This document shows positions 33,275 to 40,313 of a stretch of 56,052 nt of DNA, one piece after another. The DNA lies in assembly GCA_900095095.1 (NCBI GenBank), contig FMBT01000549.1:1-56052 (forward strand), given 5' to 3'. Made by a program: the position numbers and the translations under genes. Within the stretch, counting starts at the first letter, position 1. Every line of letters begins with the position of its first letter. Below the pieces are notes generated by a model, which ran no database searches, was not told the origin of the DNA, and saw only the letters and a list, made by a program, of their open reading frames with translations. The DNA is from Fragilariopsis cylindrus CCMP1102. Lineage: Eukaryota; Bacillariophyta; Bacillariophyceae; Bacillariales; Bacillariaceae.

Positions 33275-33461
33275 TCACAGTTGAATGACTTCTCTAGTTG
33301 CTTATTCGGTAAGACTTGAGGTATGAGTATATTGTATTTAGACTTCTTTCGAGATCGTTAATTCAATAATATCAATTAAATTTAATTGGATCTCCGGTCC
33401 TCTTGATGTTCAAAAATGAAATCAAAGGAAGTTGATCAGCAGTTCTATAGGATAGAATTGC
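33275..33461 (-). other. Leader of element B, cut off from its LTR by element C
   Basis: 187 bp upstream of the B gag ATG. It ends in the left TSD copy of element C (attgc, 33457-33461). In the empty site it joined directly to 44052-44062 and the 5' LTR of B. Confidence 0.85.
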
Positions 33462-33507
33462 TGTAAATGTATCTAGCTACCTAAGTTCACTAGAATGAAG
33501 ACCTTCT
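33462..33507 (-). repeat. 3' LTR of element C, first part (before D)
   Basis: 46 bp identical to 43852-43897; its last five bases (cttct, 33503-33507) are the target duplicated when D inserted. Confidence 0.92.
33503..33507. repeat. Target-site duplication of element D (cttct), left copy
   Basis: cttct at 33503-33507 is repeated at 40160-40164. The undisturbed site is visible in the other LTR of C, where gaccttct runs straight into atgctatt near 43897. Confidence 0.95.
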
Positions 33508-33829
33508 TATTAGAAGTAAATACGAATACATACAGTAGTTTGTTAACTAGTTAGTATTAGAGTTACAATGATGTTAGAGATTAAAGTGAGCGCAGTATGT
33601 TGTTACATCCTGTGATCTTATCTCATGTGTTTGTGTTTCTTGTGTTCAAAGCTATCTTCATGTATTATTTGAGTGATGTGGCGATATGATAGGTCTTGTA
33701 TTGGATCTTACAGCCAAGCAAGCCAAGTGTGAATCATATCCCATAACTGTTATTTAACTGCACCTCGGTTGTATCACAGTTGTTGGATAGTTAATCGAAG
33801 TGGTCGACTATCGCGCTAATAGTTTAACA
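33508..33829 (-). repeat. 3' LTR of element D
   Basis: 322 bp, repeat of 39838-40159. The plus strand starts TATTAGAAG and ends GTTTAACA. The pol stop codon (33808-33810) lies 20 bp inside it. Confidence 0.95.
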
Positions 33830-36800
33830 CACCCTTGGATAGTTTTTGGACTTTTATTTTTTATATATAGGTAGATGGGTCTAACAGTACTATGGTGTTT
33901 ACCAGAGTGATGTTTAGTTGGATAATCGGCTAGGTTTTCAATACCTGGTCCCCACACATAATCAAATTGTTTTTGTTCAAACCTGTCTTTTAACCAGTAA
34001 AATCTCATGTCAATTGCTTTTGACCTTTTTTGTTTGATAGTACCAGTAATAATACCACGTGCTGTTGTGTTATCTGTTTTGATTGGTGTAGGTGGTTGTG
34101 GGTGTCCCATTTCAATGAGGCAATTCCGTTCTGATACAGCTTCTGTGGCGTTCAGGTAGATACCTGCCACTTCTGCTTCCGCTGCTGATGCCATAACATT
34201 TTTGATAATTTTTGCTAGTACAAGAATGGGTCCATTGAATAATGTGCCGTCCTTGCTTCCTAGATAATGGTAGCCACCTGCTCTGCTTCTTGCTTCAGGG
34301 CGCACTAAATATGCTGCATCTGAATCGATTCTGAGTATCATGTCGCTGGCCCGGTATATGATTTGACCATTTGGATTGCTTGCAGCATAATTTAGGAAAT
34401 ATCTTGTTGCTGCCAATGTTGCTTCAGTACCATTTGCTGTTGATGATGCGATGTCATTAATTGCATGTAGCATAGTGTCATCTATAGCTCTGGCGTAAAA
34501 TAGGAATTTTCCTGTGACGCGTTGTATGAATTTGATTTGATCTTCATCTAACTTATTTGTCAAGTCTTCTTTTACATATTGAACTTTGACACCATAATCA
34601 GGTCGGTCTATCTTGGAAGGTCCTGAATGTCGTTGTTTTGGGATGATGTGGTTGAATTCCTTCAGTGCTTGTTCTACATATCCATCCATGGAGCAGATGA
34701 CTTCACGGTCAATATAGTTCCATTTTAGGTGAATTCCGATATATTGTTCGGCTTTCCAATCAACTTTTAATGGGTATTTATCTCGTAGTGCGGTAACTAG
34801 GTGTTCTACATCTGCTTTGTCGGTGTACTTGATACCAAAATCATCCACTACTAGTGTAAAGTTGATGTCGCGTTCCTTGTGGCTGAATAAGCCATCAGTT
34901 CGTTTTTCTTTTACGTAACCATATTTTTCTAAGTGTTGTACCAAGTCGTCATGTGCAATCTTACCGGATTGCTTGAGACCATACCATGCTTTCTTGATTT
35001 TGGCATATACAAATCCATTAACTACTAACTTGTCTAATAAGTAGTGCTTGATTATATTCGGTGGTATCATATCATATTTGAATCTGACATACTCTTCGTC
35101 CGGCAATAGCGAGCATAAGTACATGTTCGATATATCTGCGGTGCAGTACTTGGCACCTGGAGTGGAAACGACTGAGTTCCAATGCATCTTGATTGTTTCC
35201 ATTGAAGCTGTATGCGTTGTTACGTTGCCTTCGTAGTCAATCCTATCGCCTCCTGCTGTGATTCTAGTACGGTACGGTTCTGACTTTTCTGGTCTAACAG
35301 CAACTACATATCTTGGGTACGTTACTTGTTTGTTACGGGGTACGTCCCCTTTGCGGATCCAATCCAGTACATCTACTCCTTCAGTTTCACCATAACCTTG
35401 GAATAAACGGGCAAATTCGTTTTCTCCTGATTGGAGCCAACGATTTTTGATTACAGGATCCTTGTGATTGATTAGATCTCGATACTTCGCCATCTTGTTG
35501 AGGCTGTCGTCCCAGACGGCGCCTGAAGCTCCGAACGCAAAGTTTGGTTGTAGCTGTTCTACTGCCTTGCTGTATCCATTGCTAAACCTGTTTGGTTTCT
35601 GTGATCGTTGCACCATAGGATATCGGTTATATCGGTTCAGACGTTGTACCTTCTTAGGACGTTGGCTTTTGGCTGTAGGTATATGAAGGTTGGTTGGTAC
35701 GTGATGCCGAATTGGGAGTAGTAGCAAAGCCTTTTTGATTGGTTTAGTATACTGTTGACTCTTCTTCCGGTATTGCTTGATTTCATTGTAGGTCATCTCT
35801 TCTGTATCACCATCTCGGTACACTATCTTGTAGTACTGTTCAATTGGATCATATTTGGTGATTTCTCCTTCGTGGTAGCCACTGCTGAATTTTCGTCGTA
35901 CGATTGTACCGATGACATACACTTTGTTTGTTTCTGTTATGGACCTTGTGATCCGTCGTTGGGTGGTAGTATTTATTGCTTCCACCCTTGGAAGTGGCAC
36001 TGGGGTTACTGGTGCAGTAGTTGCGGTGTCATCTGCTTGTAAGCAAAGGATTTTCTGAATTGCAGTGATAGCTGTATGTAGGTCCGTACCTTGGTTCAGA
36101 AATGGAAAATAGCTTGGAGGTTGAGATAATACTTGATGGAGGTCTTGTAGTACCAAGGTTAGACGATCGATAGGTGTGACCTTGGGTAGTGAACAATGTG
36201 ATGGAAAGAACTCAACCGTATTGGAGATACGATTTTGCTTGGTATCACGCATGTAGCAAGTATAGTTTCTGTAGTGATGAGGGGCTCTTTCAATGCAAAA
36301 CCCATGACTGCCATGGTTGGACCAGCTACCGCGTTCACCTCTTCGATCATGAACAATAACTTTACATCCAACTGGGGCCATTGGAGTTCGATTGAAATCA
36401 AATTCACCATGGACCAGTGTATATGCTGATATTAACGGGTTGATCCTTGATGGGCGCATTAGATTCATAGCTAATACTGTTTGTTTAATAAACAGGTCCC
36501 AACAGTTCTTCGGAAAACTCGGATCAGCGCCTTCTCTAAAAGCAATGAGCTTGGACTTGAAGGTCTGAATGGCACGTTCTGCATGGTTCAATCTATGGTC
36601 TCCTGGCGATACGATCTGGTAGTCTAAATTCAGTTCCCCTATTGCTGCAATAAGTTCTGTTGAGATTTCATTATCTAATCGCATTACACACGCTGTGAAA
36701 CCTCTTTCCTTGAGTTCATCATAACAAAACTTGAATGCTGCTACGAGTTCACTTGACTTCCTTGATTTTAGAGGCACTGCATTGATGTAGTTAGTGTCAT

Positions 36801-37935
36801 AATCGTACATAACCATGATGTATTTGTGGCCTCTTGCTGATGTAACAGGATATCGTCCTGGCAAATCCATTGCAATTAGTTGTTTCATATCATTACCATC
36901 AATTAAGAAGGTACCTATGTCATGTAATTTCTTCTTAAGTTCAATACGTTCTTTTCTAACTGATAGGTCAATGATATTCGATGTTCTGACATTCTTCTTG
37001 ATCATTTTCTGGTTCCCAAGTGTAGTTTGTTCTTTCTTGGTGCAGTATTTTCGTACTCTATCTGCGCTCAGTCCCGGCCATGACTTGAACCAATTGTTGT
37101 TGATACAGTTGATCCATTCTGGTATAGAAGGTGAGCCTAACGTCATGTGAAAGAAGTTTGTCAATGCTGCGACTGTTTGCACTTCGTATGCGCTAGCTGC
37201 AGTAGCAATCCCTGCGGTGTGATTCACCCTTGGAAGTGCATCCACCCTTGGAAGTGCATCCGCCCTTGGAAGTGTATGCGCCTCGTCGTGTATTGGCACC
37301 GAATAGAGCCCATTTTGCCGTCGTCCTTCCATAACGGTTGTACCTGTAAGGATTGGGGGCTTGTCGGTGACTGTCACTTTGTTTTGTGAAAATAGGACGT
37401 GTAAGTTGTTGTCACAGAGCTTTCCCACTGATAAGAGGGGCGTTGATACGTCATCAAACTTGTGGCAGGTACGTGCTAGTGGTGGGAGCTTTGCGAGCGA
37501 CAGGACGTCTGTAGATGTGGACGTCATTATGGAGTTATTTGCACACTTCACTTTCATGCCATTGGACGTCGCCTGATGGTTGTCTCCGTGGTACGTTGTT
37601 GGTAAGAAATGGTCTGTTGCTCCAGAATCAATAGCACCTCTTGTTACGGGGTACCTGTCGATCAATACGTTGCAAACTTTTAAGGCTGCAGGTTTTCGTG
37701 TTGGTCCGCATATTAGATTGGATGGAAACGATACACGGAGTGATCTCCTGTTGGCATTTGGAGTGCATGGTACAAGTTGTTTACGATATACGGTAGGCGT
37801 ACGTGGTTGTTGATATAGATTTCTCGAAGGGGATAGATATGTAGTTGCTTTTAACATATAATTATTATTATTATTATTATTAATGGTTAATACACAGTCA
37901 CTACATTTATCAATATCCATCACCTTCCCACGTCC
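33808..37935 (-). CDS. Element D Pol with a Tudor-like domain between integrase and RT
   Basis: The frame directly follows the gag UGA (37938-37936); the first ATG is at 37920, so about 1370 codons from there. Retropepsin: AIDSGATDHFL (~99). Integrase: IAMDLPGRYPV, RLDNEISTE and NHAERAIQTFKSK give D, D, E. Residues ~666-718 (VIGTIVRRKF, GYHEGEITKYD, YYKIVYRDGDTEEM) read as a small Tudor/Agenet-like barrel. RT: CTADISNMYL, KAWYGLKQSGK and catalytic LVVDDFGIKY. RNase H: RIDSDAAYL, SAAEAEVAG, KTDNTTARG and ADYPTKHH. The last seven codons and the stop are read from the 3' LTR. All catalytic residues are intact. It can be expressed by UGA readthrough or by restart at the ATG. Confidence 0.93.
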   Translation of the reverse strand, partial: GRGKVMDIDKCSDCVLTINNNNNNNYMLKATTYLSPSRNLYQQPRTPTVYRKQLVPCTPNANRRSLRVSFPSNLICGPTRKPAALKVCNVLIDRYPVTRGAIDSGATDHFLPTTYHGDNHQATSNGMKVKCANNSIMTSTSTDVLSLAKLPPLARTCHKFDDVSTPLLSVGKLCDNNLHVLFSQNKVTVTDKPPILTGTTVMEGRRQNGLYSVPIHDEAHTLPRADALPRVDALPRVNHTAGIATAASAYEVQTVAALTNFFHMTLGSPSIPEWINCINNNWFKSWPGLSADRVRKYCTKKEQTTLGNQKMIKKNVRTSNIIDLSVRKERIELKKKLHDIGTFLIDGNDMKQLIAMDLPGRYPVTSARGHKYIMVMYDYDTNYINAVPLKSRKSSELVAAFKFCYDELKERGFTACVMRLDNEISTELIAAIGELNLDYQIVSPGDHRLNHAERAIQTFKSKLIAFREGADPSFPKNCWDLFIKQTVLAMNLMRPSRINPLISAYTLVHGEFDFNRTPMAPVGCKVIVHDRRGERGSWSNHGSHGFCIERAPHHYRNYTCYMRDTKQNRISNTVEFFPSHCSLPKVTPIDRLTLVLQDLHQVLSQPPSYFPFLNQGTDLHTAITAIQKILCLQADDTATTAPVTPVPLPRVEAINTTTQRRITRSITETNKVYVIGTIVRRKFSSGYHEGEITKYDPIEQYYKIVYRDGDTEEMTYNEIKQYRKKSQQYTKPIKKALLLLPIRHHVPTNLHIPTAKSQRPKKVQRLNRYNRYPMVQRSQKPNRFSNGYSKAVEQLQPNFAFGASGAVWDDSLNKMAKYRDLINHKDPVIKNRWLQSGENEFARLFQGYGETEGVDVLDWIRKGDVPRNKQVTYPRYVVAVRPEKSEPYRTRITAGGDRIDYEGNVTTHTASMETIKMHWNSVVSTPGAKYCTADISNMYLCSLLPDEEYVRFKYDMIPPNIIKHYLLDKLVVNGFVYAKIKKAWYGLKQSGKIAHDDLVQHLEKYGYVKEKRTDGLFSHKERDINFTLVVDDFGIKYTDKADVEHLVTALRDKYPLKVDWKAEQYIGIHLKWNYIDREVICSMDGYVEQALKEFNHIIPKQRHSGPSKIDRPDYGVKVQYVKEDLTNKLDEDQIKFIQRVTGKFLFYARAIDDTMLHAINDIASSTANGTEATLAATRYFLNYAASNPNGQIIYRASDMILRIDSDAAYLVRPEARSRAGGYHYLGSKDGTLFNGPILVLAKIIKNVMASAAEAEVAGIYLNATEAVSERNCLIEMGHPQPPTPIKTDNTTARGIITGTIKQKRSKAIDMRFYWLKDRFEQKQFDYVWGPGIENLADYPTKHHSGKHHSTVRPIYLYIKNKSPKTIQGCVKLLAR
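33830..33839 (-). other. Polypurine-like tract of element D
   Basis: The minus strand reads TCCAAGGGTG directly before the 3' LTR. It is a short purine run (AAGGG), weaker than in A, B and C. The same 10-mer recurs inside pol at 37225 and 37243, and at 35983. Confidence 0.5.
37225..37278 (-). repeat. Three 18-bp tandem repeats in element D pol
   Basis: Units start at 37225, 37243 and 37261, with core cacccttggaagtg (third unit cgccc). They encode LPRADA, LPRVDA and LPRVNH just after the protease. A fourth core copy at 35983 encodes PLPRVEA before the Tudor-like domain. Confidence 0.85.
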
Positions 37936-37938
37936 TCA
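37936..37938 (-). promoter_or_regulatory. In-frame UGA between gag and pol of element D
   Basis: Context is CCA GAA TGA GGA CGT, with pol open in the same frame on both sides. The next AUG is five codons later. Pol could be made by UGA readthrough or by termination and restart; the sequence alone does not decide. A chance mutation in a former gag-pol fusion is the plain alternative. Confidence 0.6.
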
Positions 37939-39801
37939 TTCTGGATTGTCGTACGGCTTATGATCTACTGGGCTCCACCACTTGTTATGGAACTCGTTCC
38001 TGGATTCATTACCTCCCATAGGATTCTGCATGGTTGCGTCATCTTTATGGTCTTTCTTTTTCTTGAATGAATGGCAACCCTTGCTGTCATGGTTCAAGTT
38101 ACAGCCACACGAGTAGCACCAGAACTTCCACTGACGCCATACGTTGTACAATTCCTTAGTTGCCTTTTCCTTCCTTCCTCCCTTTCCACCACCAGTATTG
38201 GTTGATTTCATGGTATTGATTTCAGCTTTTAGAGCCTTCACTTCACGGAGTAGATCGGACATTGCAGCTAACTGCATACCGGAGGCAGCAGTACCCGAAA
38301 TGGATCCTGATACAGTGCCGGTACCGTCGGTGTCAACGACTGATGGGACGCTTGAAGATTGGAAGGCAGTCTCCAAATGTAGTTGATTGTTATTGAGGGT
38401 TTGCACTTCTGTCTCGTATTTTGATTCAAATGCGTCGACGCGGGCGATGAGGGCTTGTTGAACACTCATTGCACTATTGTCAATGCCATCTTCGGTCAGT
38501 TTCTGCAGTTCCTTAATGTATAGTTGCTTAAACCGTTTCCATCGACCGATGACGGGTTTGTGTAGCATATCGGCTTCCCACTTGTCTTCAATCAATCGGA
38601 GATACGTGTTGTTGTGGCTCCCACTACTACGGATCTTGGTCTGGCAGTTGATGATGAGGGTATCCCATGAATATTCGAATTCAACATTGGAACTCCCTGA
38701 AAGGATATCGATACAATGTTTATCATGTTCCATTTTCTTCAAGTATGATACCGGTCCTTCAGGTGATGGCACGTACGCTCGTGCAGTGATGCACCCCATT
38801 AGATCGATATATGCTTTCTGTTTCTTAACACGATCTGATACTTTTCCTTCAATGAAGTTGAGAGCTAGGCGGACGGTATAGTTCAATGGAAGTGTTCCAT
38901 AATCATTCATCTGCTCCTTCATAGTTTCGGGAAATCTTCTTACCGTCGCTTGTAGAGCTTCAGCATTCCAATGGGTCTCCTTCTCGTAGATCTTCTTCAG
39001 CGCTTCATACCTTCTCCATGTTCCACTGGCATCGCCGGTGGGTAAGGCCACTTTCTTTGCCGGTGGTGGCAGTCGGGCAAGATCGTCTCCATATCTCTCG
39101 CAGTTGCGCTTCAGGGTATCCACCAGATATGCATGTCCTGCATCTCTTTCGGTGTGTTGGCATCCTTCTAGTGCATTACCTAATGCCTCCCGGAATACGA
39201 CAGCATCAGCAAAGTTGTAGTTGCTACTTGCTGGTGATCGGAATTCCCGGCCTAGGTGATCATCGATCGATGGTAGATCCTTTCCCATACTGCCAATGCT
39301 GGATATCGATACAGTCGATGCCGTGTCGTCGTCGTGTGGTGTGTAGAGAGCTGGTAGTGAATCGTCGGGTACTGTAGTGTAGAAGTTTTCTAATATATTA
39401 TCGATATATGGTTGGTTACGTAATACGGTATATTCTAATTGGGTTCCCACAGTAGGTACTAATTCTAAGTACTGTCTACTGATATCAATGGTTCGATACG
39501 TCGTTACGATGTGGTCTGTTGAGCCTGAATCTACTAGGACGCTTGATGTTGTAGCTGCGATGCTGTTTAATGTTGAAACAGGATCTACTAAGTATGCTGC
39601 GTCGCTGATGCCTTGTGCTGTTTCTACAACACTGGTGGTACTGGATGTGGTCGATGCGTCGTCTTCGGAGTCGGAATCTTCTAATAGACCAAATGGGTTG
39701 TTGTTGTCGATATCTTGATCGTTGTCGTCCGGACTGATGATCCTTCTGTTACGATTGCGATTTGGTACAGTATTCCAACCGGTAGGTGTAGTTGGTAACA
39801 T
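37936..39801 (-). CDS. Element D Gag with a zinc knuckle and a retropepsin-like motif
   Basis: 621 codons, starting at the ATG at 39801, only 36 bases from the 5' LTR and preceded by ACAACAACAACAA. Near residue 90, SSVLVDSGSTDHIV matches a Copia protease active site, although the functional-looking protease is in pol. Residues ~220-480 are the helical capsid-like part; a coiled-coil segment follows. The C-terminus has WCYSCGCNLNHDSKGC, a CX2CX5HX4C variant of the CCHC nucleocapsid knuckle, and a Lys-rich stretch. It ends NPE-UGA, and pol follows in the same frame. Confidence 0.88.
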   Translation of the reverse strand: MLPTTPTGWNTVPNRNRNRRIISPDDNDQDIDNNNPFGLLEDSDSEDDASTTSSTTSVVETAQGISDAAYLVDPVSTLNSIAATTSSVLVDSGSTDHIVTTYRTIDISRQYLELVPTVGTQLEYTVLRNQPYIDNILENFYTTVPDDSLPALYTPHDDDTASTVSISSIGSMGKDLPSIDDHLGREFRSPASSNYNFADAVVFREALGNALEGCQHTERDAGHAYLVDTLKRNCERYGDDLARLPPPAKKVALPTGDASGTWRRYEALKKIYEKETHWNAEALQATVRRFPETMKEQMNDYGTLPLNYTVRLALNFIEGKVSDRVKKQKAYIDLMGCITARAYVPSPEGPVSYLKKMEHDKHCIDILSGSSNVEFEYSWDTLIINCQTKIRSSGSHNNTYLRLIEDKWEADMLHKPVIGRWKRFKQLYIKELQKLTEDGIDNSAMSVQQALIARVDAFESKYETEVQTLNNNQLHLETAFQSSSVPSVVDTDGTGTVSGSISGTAASGMQLAAMSDLLREVKALKAEINTMKSTNTGGGKGGRKEKATKELYNVWRQWKFWCYSCGCNLNHDSKGCHSFKKKKDHKDDATMQNPMGGNESRNEFHNKWWSPVDHKPYDNPE

Positions 39802-39823
39802 GTATTTGTTGTTGTTGTAGCTC

Positions 39824-39837
39824 CTTTAATCTCTAAC
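39824..39837 (-). other. Primer-binding site of element D, perfectly complementary to its own LTR
   Basis: The minus strand reads GTTAGAGATTAAAG exactly at the LTR border. The complement (minus CTTTAATCTCTAAC, plus coordinates 39903-39916) lies in the LTR 65 bp away. The RNA could pair over 14 bp with the 3' end of the LTR segment abutting the LTR border, as in Tf1 self-priming. No tRNA anticodon loop or CCA end fits this site. Confidence 0.65.
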
Positions 39838-40159
39838 TATTAGAAGTAAATACGAATACATACAGTAGTTTGTTAACTAGTTAGTATTAGAGTTACAATG
39901 ATGTTAGAGATTAAAGTGAGCGCAGTATGTTGTTACATCCTGTGATCTTATCTCATGTGTTTGTGTTTCTTGTGTTCAAAGCTATCTTCATGTATTATTT
40001 GAGTGATGTGGCGATATGATAGGTCTTGTATTGGATCTTACAGCCAAGCAAGCCAAGTGTGAATCATATCCCATAACTGTTATTTAACTGCACCTCGGTT
40101 GTATCACAGTTGTTGGATAGTTAATCGAAGTGGTCGACTATCGCGCTAATAGTTTAACA
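39838..40159 (-). repeat. 5' LTR of element D
   Basis: 322 bp; no difference from 33508-33829 seen. Contains the self-complementary segment at 39903-39916, which predicts a transcript start near 39916 and a U5 of about 79 nt. Confidence 0.95.
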
Positions 40160-40313
40160 CTTCTATGCTATTAACGTATGTAAATAGTGTTTATTAGAAG
40201 TGTGAGCTTAGTTGCTCATTAGTGGTGGTATATATGGTCTGTCCTTGGTCAGTCCTGTACAAGTCTACTCGTACTAGTGTTCATTCACTAGTGACTCATG
40301 TCTTACCCCTACA
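40160..40313 (-). repeat. 3' LTR of element C, second part (after D)
   Basis: Begins with the TSD copy cttct (40160-40164); 40165-40313 then matches 43898-44046. Together with 33462-33507 it rebuilds a 195-bp LTR with no difference from the other copy. Confidence 0.93.

Larger units (their letters stand above)
33508..40159 (-). mobile_element. Element D: complete Copia-type retrotransposon inside an LTR of C
   Basis: 6652 bp, transcribed leftward: 5' LTR 39838-40159, primer-binding site 39824-39837, gag 39801-37936, pol to 33808, 3' LTR 33508-33829. The two 322-bp LTRs are identical as far as I can compare by eye. The only break in the coding region is one in-frame UGA between gag and pol. 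It is the youngest layer of the nest and may be active. Confidence 0.95.

Noticed and set aside
37216-37280. CRISPR-like short direct repeats
   Set aside because: The 18-bp units are contiguous, lie inside a coding frame and have no spacers.
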